Source: Neonectria sp. B-13 (taxonomy: Eukaryota > Ascomycota > Sordariomycetes > Hypocreales > Nectriaceae). From it: DNA of 64,000 nucleotides. The position numbers and the translations under genes were made by a program. Within the stretch, counting starts at the first letter, position 1. Each line of letters opens with the position of its first letter. The notes below the pieces were generated by a model that did not search any database, had not been told where the DNA came from, and worked only from the letters and a program-made list of their open reading frames with translations. Where the stretch lies: positions 124,001 to 188,000 of the forward strand of contig NOKP01000045.1 in NCBI GenBank assembly GCA_002682825.1, read 5' to 3'. Positions 1 through 11,547 of the stretch are shown piece by piece.

Positions 1-713
1 GCTTTTTCCAGGTGGTCGTCACTGAGGCCGGAACTGCTTTCACCATGCCTTGGATCGACGACGCTAAGACGCTTGTTCACAGCTGGCTCGGTGGCCAAGA
101 GACGGGCCACGCTATTGTCGATGTCCTCTTTGGCGACGTTAACCCGTCCGGTCGCCTCCCGCTTACCTTCCCGAAGCGCCTCGAGGACACGGCCGCCTTC
201 TTGAGCTTCGGCAAGGCCGATCGAAGCATCGTGTACGGAGAGGGTGTTTTTATCGGATACCGATACCATGAGATGACCAAGCGCGATCCTCTGTTCTACT
301 TCGGTCACGGTCTCTCCTACACCAAGTTCGAATACTCGAACCTCGTCGTCCCCGAGACTTTTGAGGCAGATGAGAGCCACACCATGACCATTAAAGTCGA
401 CCTCACTAACGTTGGAGAGGTTGGCGGAGCTGAGGTCGTTCAACTTTACATCGCGGACCTAGAGAGCACTCTTCAGCGGCCCAAGAAAGAGTTTAAAGCT
501 TTTGAGAAGGTTAGGCTAGAAGCTGGCGAGAAGAAGACTGTCGACATCAAGCTCGACAAGTATGCCCTCTCTGTATGGTCTGAGGAGCATTCGCAGTGGC
601 TGGCGGAGGCAGGTACGTTTGCAGTAATCATCTCTCAGAGCGCAGCTCCTCAGGCCGAACTACTGCGGGCCAACTTTATGCTGCCCAAGACGTTCAAATG
701 GACAGGTCTATAG
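1..713 (+). CDS. GH3 beta-glucosidase/beta-xylosidase, C-terminal part (5' end outside window)
   Basis: This is the C-terminal third of a family-3 glycoside hydrolase, which releases terminal beta-linked sugars from oligosaccharides. The frame reads VVVTEAGTAFTMPW, then a GH3 (alpha/beta)6-sandwich segment with GDVNPSGRLPLTFP and the FYFGHGLSYTKFEYS motif. A fibronectin-III-like domain follows (roughly residues 120-205 of the visible part), and the protein ends at TAG 711-713. Pyrimidines ending in AG at 3-11 look like a 3' splice site, so the visible exon may begin at 12. The catalytic Asp nucleophile lies upstream of the window, so substrate specificity cannot be judged. A role next to the pentose module at 6.8-13.7 kb is possible, but about 6 kb separates them. 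Family assignment is firm; substrate is unknown. Confidence 0.9.
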   Translation, partial: FFQVVVTEAGTAFTMPWIDDAKTLVHSWLGGQETGHAIVDVLFGDVNPSGRLPLTFPKRLEDTAAFLSFGKADRSIVYGEGVFIGYRYHEMTKRDPLFYFGHGLSYTKFEYSNLVVPETFEADESHTMTIKVDLTNVGEVGGAEVVQLYIADLESTLQRPKKEFKAFEKVRLEAGEKKTVDIKLDKYALSVWSEEHSQWLAEAGTFAVIISQSAAPQAELLRANFMLPKTFKWTGL

Positions 714-1579
714 GAGACAAGCGTTCCGATTTAAACGGATAATGGAGGTGCATATGCGTAGGAATAACATTATTTAGGACTTGCTGGCTTGGTATGATTG
801 GAGCAAGGGCTAGTATAAATCTAAAAGAAAATATAAAAAATATAAAATGGGGAACCAGTTGGGCTTAAATGCGTGAGGAGTGTTCGCGAGGTTACTTGGT
901 GCTTCACAAAATGATATACGGCCGCCTTAGCCACTTGGATCAACTTTCGAATGATTAATACCGACTTTCGCGTTTTGACAGTGAAGAGGGTTTGTACCCA
1001 AACCTGTGTGTTATCAATGCTATTCTCAGCTGAGAACTTGAGTATCGAAATAGGACGAGCATTCTGCATGGAGACACGAACATCTAAATTTTGATCTTGC
1101 GGTGTCCAGCTAATGACGAGTGTTGGGCTTAGGGGCATATCTCGGTTGCACCACACTTGGAGTAATCATACTTTCGTGCGTTGTCACATCTATCAGCTGT
1201 TGAGACCGCTGTTAGGACGACCCGGTCTCGAAGACCCGAATCCCTTAGATTCGGTCTGAAGACTGTCACTTCCTCTGTCTCAAGGACCTCATCGCAGCCC
1301 CTAGGATAACAAGGGCATCTTTGTATATAGGAGCTGCTACGAGCCCTCTGTCAGATAGAAAACAAGAGCTTCCATTCACATCTCAATGCACCCTTCCTAT
1401 CAGATGCAACATGCGTTCATGCTTATGCTTCGACGATGCATGTCACTATCAAATCAGAAAGCTTTGCAAAAGATTTACTGTCTTAGGCAGCAACACCAAT
1501 CACGCCGGTGTTGACGAACCAGCTTGCTAGGATACAAAGTGAACTTCCATATGTTCCTCGACTCGGCTCCAACTCTTCC
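714..1579. other. intergenic stretch with one coding-like antisense ORF
   Basis: About 870 bases lie between two convergent gene ends. On the minus strand 821-1156 stays open and reads like a weak beta-sandwich domain (PTLVISWTPQD, LDVRVSMQN, PISILKF), but it has no clear start context and an AT-rich 3' end. A short hairpin (CCGAAT/ATTCGG arms) lies near 1236-1256. Nothing else is recognisable. Confidence 0.4.
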
Positions 1580-3697
1580 TTAGGAAACAATCACTCTCAT
1601 GCGGCCGAGATTGACAGGCGTAGCGTAGGGCGACTTGGTATCCCCCTTGCGATGAGTATAAACTCTGACCGCGGGATAGTAAGTACCCGCCGTCTGGTAA
1701 AAATGCGTGACTTTGACATCCGTGGTTCCACGAGCAGTCCCAAAGTCCAATTTAGCAAAGTCACCCACGCCGTCAAAATCCCATTCAACCGCCACGACGG
1801 ACCCGGTGTTCGGAGGAACCTCAATGTGAGCCTTGAGAGTAAGCGATGCTCCGACCTTGATGTTAACCCGTGCGCTGTTTTTGGCGGTCAGTTCGACCAC
1901 GGGCTGAATACCGAGTCGTTGTGCGGCCGTCTTTGGGACTGACACTTGGCCTCTCTTCACGGTATATTTGGTCGGCTTTGGAGGCGCTTGCCCCTTCTCT
2001 ACCCAGGCACTCAGATCTCTTAAGTGCTGTTCATAAAGGTTGGTGAAGTCAACAACCCGTGTGTTCTGAGGCCTCAATACTGGTCCCATGAAGTGATCCG
2101 CGTTATCACTGTAATAAAGGCGGTAGTTGTCCTCGAAGCGATCACCGAGTGACTTTTGAACCTCGCTCTTGTACCAGTCTGCGTGCCAGGGAAAGGCATC
2201 GAAATCCTTCAGGTTGTCCATAACCATCACCTTGCCGCTGAAGTTTCCAGTGTGAGCGCCACCTCCGCTGGCTGACCGCGTGAGCGATGGCGCAATAAGA
2301 ACATTCCGCTGCGGGTACTTGGGCTCTCCGCTTGCCGTGCGGAGATAGTCGTAGCCGTAGAACCCGGCTCGGGTAGGCACTTGATGTCTGTGGTAACTGT
2401 GCACGGCAAGGTTGAAACGGTTGCTAATAGAGAGCTTGGTGCCTTTTGTGAGGGTGGCTAGCAGTGTTGCGTTGTTTTCGGCGAAGATGCTAGCTGTCTT
2501 CAAAGTTTTGTCCAGCCGCGCCGTGAAAGAGCCTAGCGAACCCTTGCCGTCGGTCGATCGAATCGTAAATTCAAGCCCATGGTGAGGGGGGGTTCCTGGG
2601 ACCGTATCCAGGGTAATCTGGGTAGGAACGTTGTCGGGCCCGACGTTGACCTGTTGGACAGTGGCGTCATATTCAAACAAGGCTTTGCGGAAGAACTTTC
2701 CGAGCGCGGACCTTTCGGTACCGAGGTATCCAGGCTTGGTCCAGAAGTCTTCCCCGTAGGTAGGATCTTGCGCCTTGATGATGGGAGTTACGAGAGTCCG
2801 AAGTGAGTTCCAAAGGTTTGTCCTGTCTTGACCAACTCCCTCAAAGTCCTCCCATGCCTTCACGGGAATGCCCAGCTCCGTGACTTCTTCCAATGCTGCA
2901 CGCTGCACAGCATTCAGGAGTCTAGTAGGATCACCGCTGCCACCAGGATGGACTGCATCGATGAGCTTATCTTTGGCACCCTCCAGCAAGAGCCCTCCAA
3001 AGGCACGGATGGCAAAGTTGTTGGGATTAGACACGGGCACTGCCTGAATCAATGCGACGGCGCCATCCCAGACTCCAAATGTGTTTTCGATGGCACCGAT
3101 GGTTGTCAGTGAACCGCCACTGCCGCCGTAGACGTACCCGCTGATTTGACGCCTTGGGCTACTGTAATAATCCCTGGCAATGGACTTCGAGAGCTTGCTT
3201 ACAGCAGCATCGGCGCGGTAACCGCCCCCTCCCGCAACCCGAACGGTATAGCCGCCGCTGTCAGCGCCGAAGCCAATCTCTCGGGAGTCAGCGCTGGAGT
3301 TTTGCAACGGATAGACTAGCTGGAAGAACCGGCCGTCCCAGCCTTGCTTGGGAAGATAAATATTAAAGTCGACTTTTGTTCCATTGAAATGGCCCGAAAC
3401 CTTGCGGTGAGGAACGGGGTTAGTCTCGTCGGTTTCCTTGTCAAGGATCGCTGAGTTGTACATGGGATCAATGCAGTCTGCAGTAATCTGCCATGGTCCG
3501 CCGATTCCTTTGGTAACACAATCAGGGCCAGTGGCTTGGACGGGTACAGCCAGAGATCCTGGAGATAGCGACAAGAGGACTGTCGTAGCGCTTAGGCAGG
3601 ACCTAGGGAGAGTTTTAGCATGTGCAGCACACGTCTGAAAAGTCTCGGGATGTGTTTAAGATCAAGGTTATCCCTACCAGAGATGAATGGACTTCAT
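1580..3697 (-). CDS. secreted alpha/beta-hydrolase (tannase/esterase-like) with C-terminal PKD domain
   Basis: Two exons: 3678-3697 (20 nt, ATG in a gccacc context) and 1580-3602, with a 75-nt intron 3603-3677 (GTAGGG..CCCTAG). Joining them gives a 680-residue protein starting MKSIHLWSC followed by a hydrophobic stretch, a credible signal peptide. Without this mini-exon the long frame has no ATG. The body carries a YGGSGGS nucleophile elbow (Ser about 168), a late NADHFMGP segment that could supply the His, and many Gly-rich loops, like secreted fungal esterase/tannase-like hydrolases. The last ~90 residues (VVAVEWDFDGVGDF, VTHFYQTAGTYYPAVRVY) are a clear PKD beta-sandwich. Such domains usually act in protein or polysaccharide contact. 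The enzymatic substrate is unknown. Confidence 0.82.
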
Positions 3698-6600
3698 GGT
3701 GGCGATGGATATGGTTTGCCAAAGAGGTCACTTCGTAATCCAAAAGCGGGGATGCTGAGAAAGGAAGGGTGACGTTTTGAGTTGCCCAACCACGATTTTA
3801 GAGAACAAGATGAGCCTGGTATTAATAGAAATTCTCTCATGGGTACTGTGCGTCGTCTCCTTATACCCAGACCTCCAGACTCCAATTCTCACGGACTCTC
3901 TGACTCCTTGACTCCTTGACCCCCTAATCTCGATATCAGTTCTCGGGAAAGCATGCAGCGAGGCCCCAAGACTTCTGTGCATGACCTCCAAGTTCTTTTC
4001 CGGCTAATTTAGTCCATCAAATCAGTCAGCCTTGCCCCTTGTTGGTGATTTTGCAAGCGTCGGGCAAAGAGTTCGGGGCCTGATTCCCCCTGGCTCTGAC
4101 GAGAGGATAAGCCAGGCATAATGCTACGCCTCAGCTAAGCCCAGAATTCAAGATGTAACCAATGCGAGAACAAGTGTGTCCCCGTTATTTCGCAACGGCA
4201 AAATGGCCCTGTTCAATTCTAGTTTTCCCAGCTTGGGTTATTTTACCTACCAATAGCTTTGATTGAACTACATGGGTCGATAATGTAGTGTTTACGCTTC
4301 CCCACGCGGGGCCCCGCGAACGCCGGTGTCCCGACCATGTGGTTAGCATTTAAGCTTGACACACCGTCAATCACGCGGAGAACTTTGGCATCAGCTTACT
4401 TTAGCCCTGGCGAGTGGGCAAACTTACGTATAATGGAGTGTGCTATATTCCCCACTTTCCTTCGAGACGCTCCCCCGATGGGTTCCGGGTCTTCTCGTGA
4501 CTTTGATGTGGCCCCGCAAACTGTGTGAGCACTCACATCGGTTGTCCACCCAATGATGATTGCGCCCTCCATCTGCCATAACACCATCGACAGACTTCTT
4601 TACTTAACCCACGCCACGCGTACAGCTAGCAATGCAAAATAATTTTGAGTATTGCAGGTGACTTAAGCAAACTAACTTGAGCTCGCCCCCGTTGCACCGA
4701 GACACCGACGCAGCCGGAGTAAGACTAAGGGTTCAAACCTGCCTCGCGACAATGGTGGTGATAGGCCAGCACATAGCATCGGACTTAACCGGTATGTCTA
4801 AAATATGCATTTCCAATGCCATCAATCATTAACAAACTGGTTGCCAGAACGCCTGACTGATGTGAGGCCAGGCTTGCACATGATGGCGAAGTTACTTCTA
4901 TACTGAGCGGGTACTTACATCTAGCGTTTCCACAATTCAGAACACCTCGACGGAGGTGGTGAAGGGCGTCAAAGTACTCTTTCTTGAGAATCATTGAAAG
5001 GCAGCGGGATGGTTGAGAACTGCCCCCCGCACAAACCAATCGCTCGGGGTTATTATTATTCGTATATGGATGTTAGTTTTCGTACAGCACGGCCGGAGAT
5101 GGATACCGCTTACAGCTAGTGTGTATGTAAGGGCGACTGCTTACAGTCTAGACTGAGGCTATGATGGCTGACCTCTGGCATAAGCGAGTAGGAGAGAATG
5201 AATTGACCCAGAATAGGGGTGAAAGCAAATCGCTGGACAGCATAAGCTGTGAGACGGCCAGTTCCAGTGCAGTGCACCCCCCCCTCCCAGGAGGGCGGAG
5301 ATCTCGGCAGGACTTTGCAAAATCTCGGGGAATGAAGGTAAAGATACAGCCTGTCAGAATTAACAATTGAATGTTAATGTGGACGCTCGACAAACTGCTG
5401 GATGATGTAACCTGGCCACTGGCTGATGCATCAGTCTGCCACTTCAAGAACCAGCTCTGCTTGTTTGCCTTTTGCTACAAAAAACATGGCTTATGAAAAC
5501 TCGTGGTCTCGGGCGCTAAGCTACCCATCCAACCCACTGTTAAAGATCAGACGATTGGAGCCTTTGGAGGTCATACGGAAGAGAGAAAACACCGCACATG
5601 GAACTTCCCTTCGCCCGGCTGAAGTGCTATGGCTCTCGGCGTACCATTGCTCGAATAGTGGCGTCGGTCAACTCCTTACACGAGACTCGGGCTATCTCGG
5701 TGCGATGAGTAGCCGAACCGAAAGTCGGGGAGGTTCCGGTGGCAAGCTTTCCAGTCAGAGAATCATCTGGATTTAGCGATGTAACCCAGTAGCCAAGACT
5801 TGGGGATCCATTCGTCTGCTAGTGCAGCAGACATTAGTACATAGGGAGGAGATAGTTTGTACAGCAAACGAAGTAGGTGAGACCATGGGACCAGGGGTTG
5901 AAGGTATGACGTGGCTGTCGGATGTACCTAGCCAGTACATAGGGAGGCCGCTTTATTCACCCCATGGGAGTATTAATGGCCGGCTAAATGAATCCAAGGC
6001 TATCGTGCGGACTGTCATAGTTTAGACGCTTCAATTGGGAGCCCCTTGACATGATGGCGTGTTCCAAAGTCGCGGAATCCGAACGAGACACTAAACATAG
6101 GCACAACCAAAGAACCAACTAATTACTGGTTCTGAGACTACGCTTTCTGGCGCCGACGGGACTCTCAAGGGTCTCCAGCAGCGACCCGAGAAGGCCGTAT
6201 TCTCGAGGGTCCTCAATGTGTGCCGAGGCGCTTAGCGCACCCGCACTATGCCACGATCACTGGCTGATACGGACGTGATCCTTGATGAAATGAAAAGAGC
6301 GACAGACTCACTCGCCACTTTCAATCAGCTAAGCTCCCCTGGGAGCTTTCAGTGCTACGCGTCAGTGGCTACCGTTCGGCGAGCAGTCCAAGGTCAAGCC
6401 TGGGCCCGGATTTCACCATCATTACTGACAACACCAAACACCATTTTCCTCACCCAGACACAGTGAGACTAGCAAGAGAGGCTTAAACGCGATGTATTTT
6501 ACGAGTCGAACAAATATCAAAGTCATAGCAAGAAGATTGTTGAAGGGATTCTAAAAGATCTTCATCAATCGGAAGGAGACGGCGCGTGCCCTTCTCTAAT

Positions 6601-6839
6601 GCACTGAACATTGACTTCTAAAAGCACTGGCAATGCCAGGATCTCGAGAGCAGAAAGCGAGCATCTTTTAGAAGAACAATAGTTCATACTCCTAATATTG
6701 ACAGAAATGCTATGTAAGTTGCTTGGTAGCGAGCAGCGGAGAGCACGGCATCTTGGGCGAGGTTCCTTAGAATTGAAGCTTGTATCTGATGAAGCATGGT
6801 TCGTCTCTGAAACAGTGACGCCCTTATCAGTACCCATCC
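3698..6839. other. gene-poor 3.1 kb gap
   Basis: No reading frame here is convincingly coding. The ORFs present are short, lack domain-like composition and have no plausible splice partners. The left end should hold the promoter of the PKD hydrolase; one GGCTAAT box lies at 4002-4008. A 14-base direct repeat (AGTACATAGGGAGG) occurs at 5836-5849 and 5934-5947. The T-loop-like string near 4730 does not fold as a tRNA. I see no terminal repeats or transposase remnants. Confidence 0.6.
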
Positions 6840-8634
6840 CTAGGATTCCATCTTCTCAGCCTGGACAACCCGTTGCGTGGCCGTGACTGTCTTGTGGAAC
6901 CGGTACGGCTTAATCTTGCGTTCGAAGAGTTCATCAAGTTCAGCGGCGGAGCGGCTATAATGCAATATTAGAATCAGCTGGGTAGGAAAGGGATCTAGAG
7001 GACGTACCCGGATGTCTCGGGAATCAAGAACCACATAGCGACAGTGAAAGGGAAACCAACACCCGCAAAGAACCAGCACGTCTTGAGGCCCCAGTCCCAC
7101 TCATTGGTATTGAGCATGTAAGGGATCAGGAAACCCATAATGAGACCAATAACACAGGTAGATGCAGCGGCAAAACCGGCAGTGTAGTGTCGTAGCCTCT
7201 GAGACGAAATCTCACCGATGAAACCCCATCCGGCGGCACCATTAGCCACGAGACCGACATCTGCAGTGTATATTAGCTTGACGGCTCCGTCTTTTTCAAG
7301 GGGCAGGTCACTTACTCCAGACGCAGGAAAAGAAAACAAGAAGAATGTTGGATGCCTTGACTTGCGGGACGACGCCGAGGATGCCGACTGCGATGTTGCA
7401 AACCATGCAGATAGTTGTTCCAGTGCAGGCCAGCGACCGACGGCCCGTGACATCAGCGAGGTAGATAACCACGACGCTAGCGGCAATATTGATGCCAGAG
7501 GTAATGCAGGTAACCTTGAAAGGATCCTCGATACCAGCCTGTTGGAAGAAGTAGGAGCCGTAGGTAAAAAACACGCCAAGACCGATAAATTGCTGGGCCA
7601 TTAAAGTCCAGCAAGATACCAAAGTTCGCTTTCCATCAACGCCCTTGAAGATGGCATACCAGTTCTCGTTTCGCTGCTCGATTGCTACCGCCCGCTCATG
7701 CTCAACATTGATGGCCAACAGGTTGTATGCATGCTCGACATCAAAGTCGGTGACGCCGCGGTAGATGAAGCGAAGCGACTTCTTGGCCTGCTCGACCTTG
7801 CCCTGGGCGACGCACCAGGCGGGGGACTCCGGAATGACGAGGTAGATAATGAACATCAAGCCGATCTGAGACCACTGAGTATAAACGGGAGTGAGGTAGT
7901 TGTTGGGATCCCGTTCCGCCATGACCTGGAGGGCGACGGGGGCGAAGAACTGGCCGATGATCCACCAAAGGCTGTAGCACATGAGAAACACACCTCGGGC
8001 ACGGATGGGTGCGACCTCGGAAACGTAGATGGGAATCGTCGACTGCAGGCAGCCAACACCGATACCACCGAAAAGCTTGCCGACGAGCCAGACCTGCCAG
8101 TTTTGGGCAATGCTCTCAAACATGACGCTGAGAGCGAGGATGAAGCAGTAGTAGTACATGGCAGGTTTTCTTCCGAATCTGTTGGATAAGAATGGCAGCG
8201 TGACCATTCCAACGATCTGGCCGGCAGATCCCATGCTGGTCCAAGCACTCATAATGGAGGCTGCGAGCACGATCTCGCCGTCGTCGTTGCGCTGGGTACC
8301 GAACTTCTCGACGAAGCCTGGGTTGGCGATGATGTTGCCGATCAAACTATCGCACCTCCGTTAGACACGATATACCTTGAGGTTTTTGGAAGGGATACTC
8401 TACGTACCCAATTTGGTATCCATCAGTGGCAGCGCTGAGGGTGACAAGGAAACAGATCAAAGCGTTCATCTTGAACGCCTTGACTGTCTCCCAGACGCTC
8501 AAGTTCTCATATCCAGTGAGACCCTGACCCTTTGCGGCAGCTTCAGAAGACAGGTCTTTGGACGCATGGGCGGCTTCATCAGCAGCCTCCCGATGCTCGG
8601 CAATGTCGGCCGGGGACTTTTCGTTGAGAGTCAT
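6840..8634 (-). CDS. MFS sugar transporter (pentose/hexose or maltose-permease type)
   Basis: Four exons: 8408-8634, 7316-8346, 7008-7260 and 6840-6954. The introns are 61, 55 and 53 nt, and all junction phases were checked. They give 541 residues. A soluble ~60-residue N-terminus precedes about 12 membrane segments. Sugar-porter marks are NRFGRKP after TM2, PESPAW after TM6 (a PESPRW variant), VTGRRS, and a terminal PETSG (PETKG variant) running into a short basic tail. It should import a mono- or oligosaccharide by proton symport at the plasma membrane. It diverges from the GH43 beta-xylosidase at 9493 across an 858-bp promoter holding XlnR-like and CreA-like boxes, so xylose, xylobiose or arabinoside uptake is the best guess. 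The exact substrate cannot be read from sequence. Confidence 0.92.
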
Positions 8635-9141
8635 GGTGTGGCGATCTGTTGGCGGGTCTTATAGCCCTTGCAAATAGAAAGATGGTGTAAAGTAAAGAAG
8701 TGTCTTGCTTTCACTGGCTTTCAACCACGCAGTGACTGTAGGAGGAGATGGAGATGAAGAGAGAGAGGGAGATGAAGGATATGTATAGTTTCTTAGCTGT
8801 ACCTACTCTCCAGTGTTGCCTTCGGCGCTGGCCCAAACAAGTCGCGCTGACTTACTCAAGATGCGTGACCAGTTTCCCCGGATCGCCATGCGGAGACCGC
8901 GGAAACCGCGGAGACCCCAGGTTGGGGAGACTAGCTTTTGGGCGGGGATGTTGGAGCCAAGGATTGAGTCAGGACAGCATACGGCCATGGCAACAGGGAG
9001 TTCAGTGACGGCGCTCTTTCGGCCTTCGTTTTCCGAGTTTTCGGGTTCGCTTAGGAATTTTCGTATTCCTCGTCTCCATCCGATTTGCCCGTAGTGCTAC
9101 TAGTTGCTTGTGTGGCGTCAGTCTAGTCACCACCAGCTCTA

Positions 9142-9148
9142 TTTAGCC
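9142..9148 (-). promoter_or_regulatory. XlnR-like box GGCTAAA
   Basis: Exact match to the xylanolytic activator consensus on the minus strand, 508 bp upstream of the transporter start and 345 bp upstream of the GH43 start. Not experimentally shown. Confidence 0.5.
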
Positions 9149-9322
9149 GCCCAGGATCAGATGGTGCTCCGTCCATCACTTCATACACCCGCCCCTTGAA
9201 AAGATGGCTTCGCATCGTGTTCGCCCGAATCACGAATTCAAATCACCATCTGTGTGCTCTGTTGCCGAGGAAGGTTCTGCTATTCATCGTTCTCGAAGCC
9301 CACTTGTTTGCGGGTTGATTCA

Positions 9323-9341
9323 GGCTAAATGCGACCCCCAG
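9323..9341 (+). promoter_or_regulatory. XlnR-like GGCTAAA box next to a CreA-like box
   Basis: GGCTAAA at 9323-9329 is followed 7 bases later by CCCCAG (CTGGGG on the other strand, fitting SYGGRG) at 9336-9341. The pair lies 150-170 bp before the GH43 start codon. Such adjacency would let induction by xylose and repression by glucose compete; this is inference. Confidence 0.5.
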
Positions 9342-9492
9342 GATTGATCCGGCCAGGGAACAGTCAAGACTCTACCGGTCTTGTCACTCGAAATGTATTC
9401 GGATAAAAGCCTAGTAGTGGCTACATATTTTTCTACTTTTCCACAAGACAACACCAGCCACTGATTGAGCACCACGACACGTTTCCTTCAAC

Positions 9493-11115
9493 ATGCCTTC
9501 CGTAAGGAACCCAATCCTCCCTGGGTTCAACCCAGACCCCTCGGTTCTCCGAGTCGGCAATGACTACTACATCGCTACATCAACATTTGAATGGTATCCC
9601 GGAGTTCAGATTCATCACTCAAACGACCTAGCCAACTGGACCTTGATCACCCGACCTCTCAACCGCAAAAGCCAGCTTGATATGCGCGGAAACCCTGATA
9701 GCTGTGGAGTCTGGGCCCCATGCCTCACTCATGATGGCAACAAGTTCTGGCTTGTGTATACAGACACCAAGCGGCTAGATGGCTCTTTCAAGGATACTCC
9801 CAACTACATCATCAGTGCCCCCGCCATTCAAGGGCCATGGACTGATCCTGTTTATGCCAATTCTTCAGGCTTTGATCCCTCTCTCTTTCATGATGATGAT
9901 GGCCGCAAGTGGTTCGTCAATATGCTCTGGGACCATCGTGGCCGTCCGCAGGTCTTTGCCGGAATCTGCCTCCAGGAGTTTGATCCTAGAGCAGGAAAGC
10001 TAGTTGGGCAAAGAATGAATATCTATAAGGGATCGGGTCTTGGGCTTACTGAAGGGCCTCATCTTTATAAACGCAATAGCTGGTATTACCTACTAGTCGC
10101 TGAAGGTGGTACTGGTTATGATCATGGGTGTACTATAGCCCGTTCCCGGAGAATCTGGGGCCCCTACGAAACACATCCTCAGCAGCAGATCCTCACGGCA
10201 AAGGACGACCCTTTCTTGGCCCTCCAGAAGGCTGGTCACGGTGATATTGTTGACACGCCAGAGGGCAGGACCTATCTCGTCCATCTCACCTCAAGGCCTA
10301 TAGGACAAGAACGCCGTTCTGTTCTTGGACGTGAAACGGCAATACAAGAGGCATACTGGGGGGATGACGATTGGCTCTATGTGAAGAATGGTCCAGATCC
10401 AAGCCTTTACGTGGACCTGCCCGTGGTTCGAGATGACACCACATACTGGGCCGAGCAACGATACACCTTTGAGAATGGTCTCCATCAGGACTTCCAATGG
10501 CTACGAACACCTGAAAAAGAGCGCATCTTTTCTGTTGATGGCGGAAAGCTCACTCTATTTGGCCGCGAGTCTGTTGGGTCTTGGTTTGAGCAGGCCCTCA
10601 TCGCCCGGCGCCAAACCCATTTCTCTTACGACGCTGAGACTATGGTTGACTTTTCACCGGAAGATGAACGACAATATGCTGGACTCGTAGCATATTACTC
10701 ACGATGCAGCTTCTTCTATCTCGCAGTAACCGCCCACTCGGATGGCCAGAGGGAGCTTCTCTTTATGAACGTATCGAAGCCCAACCCCTACTCAGCGCTC
10801 GACACACCAATAATCGACCCCATCAAAATTCCTAACGAGGGCAAGGTCCAACTTGCATTGAAGATTCGTGGCAGTAAACTGCAGTTTGATTACGCCCTTG
10901 AGGGCCAGGAGTTGACTACTGTTGGGCCCGTTTTTGATGCTTCAGTACTGTCTGATGAATGTGCTTTGACGCGGGGCGGTTCCCCTTTCACGGGAGCGTT
11001 CGTCGGTATGGCCTGCTCTGATTTGAATGGGTTGGCTCGAGAGGCAAAGTTTGATTACTTTGTTTATTGTCCGGTTGAGGACAACACAGACCGGTATCAT
11101 GTGGATACATCGTGA
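9493..11115 (+). CDS. GH43 (XynB-type, subfamily 11-like) beta-xylosidase / arabinofuranosidase
   Basis: Intronless, 540 residues, with no signal peptide, so a cytoplasmic enzyme. It should hydrolyse imported xylobiose or short xylo-oligosaccharides from the non-reducing end, possibly with arabinofuranosidase side activity. The five-bladed propeller is present. The general base Asp15 (FNPDPS), the pKa-modulating Asp128 (SSGFDPS) and the acid Glu187 (TEGPH) fall at the same numbers as the known residues of Geobacillus XynB3. Residues ~330-530 form the C-terminal beta-sandwich that closes the pocket. It diverges from one sugar transporter and converges with another, which fits intracellular xylo-oligosaccharide use. 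Lack of introns next to an 11-exon neighbour, and the bacterial-like numbering, are compatible with an ancient bacterial origin. Confidence 0.95.
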   Translation: MPSVRNPILPGFNPDPSVLRVGNDYYIATSTFEWYPGVQIHHSNDLANWTLITRPLNRKSQLDMRGNPDSCGVWAPCLTHDGNKFWLVYTDTKRLDGSFKDTPNYIISAPAIQGPWTDPVYANSSGFDPSLFHDDDGRKWFVNMLWDHRGRPQVFAGICLQEFDPRAGKLVGQRMNIYKGSGLGLTEGPHLYKRNSWYYLLVAEGGTGYDHGCTIARSRRIWGPYETHPQQQILTAKDDPFLALQKAGHGDIVDTPEGRTYLVHLTSRPIGQERRSVLGRETAIQEAYWGDDDWLYVKNGPDPSLYVDLPVVRDDTTYWAEQRYTFENGLHQDFQWLRTPEKERIFSVDGGKLTLFGRESVGSWFEQALIARRQTHFSYDAETMVDFSPEDERQYAGLVAYYSRCSFFYLAVTAHSDGQRELLFMNVSKPNPYSALDTPIIDPIKIPNEGKVQLALKIRGSKLQFDYALEGQELTTVGPVFDASVLSDECALTRGGSPFTGAFVGMACSDLNGLAREAKFDYFVYCPVEDNTDRYHVDTS

Positions 11116-11547
11116 GGAATTATATAGCAGATATCATAAGTAAGTAAAATAAATAAAAAGAATTGAAGATAGTCTCGATTTCATTTAGATAATGAAGGAC
11201 AGAGACACGCTACATATATAGAGCATTATGCGAACTCTTACGCGTTCATAACGGATGGCAATGTACGATGCCCGCCCAAATTACCCCCTCACCGACGTCT
11301 TCAATATAGCAACGCTAACCCTCTTCATTCGCACTACAGGACAAGGTAGGGAGGAAAGGGGAGCTATCAATCCCTCATTTGCCGCGTACGCACTCATGTA
11401 CACAATGCCTTCCATCCTCCCCTCTCCGGATAACCCAGAACCGAGCATCAGATGGCATCTTCCTCCTCAAATATCGCACTTGTCACAACTAAAGAGTGAT
11501 TCCTCCTCGTTTCATCAATTCAGCAACTCCGTCAGGTGAATGCCGAT
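11116..11547. other. shared 3' region of convergent genes
   Basis: 432 bases between the stop codons of the GH43 gene and the 11-exon transporter. The first ~60 bases are A-rich (aaataaataaaaag), as expected for a polyadenylation zone. No gene is seen. Confidence 0.6.

Larger units (their letters stand above)
8635..9492. promoter_or_regulatory. divergent promoter between sugar transporter and GH43 beta-xylosidase
   Basis: An 858-bp bidirectional control region. It contains two GGCTAAA boxes (the XlnR/Xyr1 consensus of filamentous ascomycetes) in opposite orientation: 9142-9148 (minus strand) and 9323-9329 (plus strand). A CreA-type CTGGGG box (minus strand) lies at 9336-9341. Binding is inferred from consensus match only. 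Confidence 0.6.

Noticed and set aside
1508..1942. 144-codon plus-strand ORF
   Set aside because: It lies antisense within the PKD domain of the hydrolase and has no protein-like features.
4725..4745. T-loop-like string GGGTTCAAACC suggesting a tRNA
   Set aside because: The flanking bases do not form a 5-bp T-stem, and no acceptor or anticodon arms could be drawn.
5836..5947. 14-base direct repeat as transposon target duplication
   Set aside because: The 84 bases between the copies show no terminal inverted repeats or element-like content.
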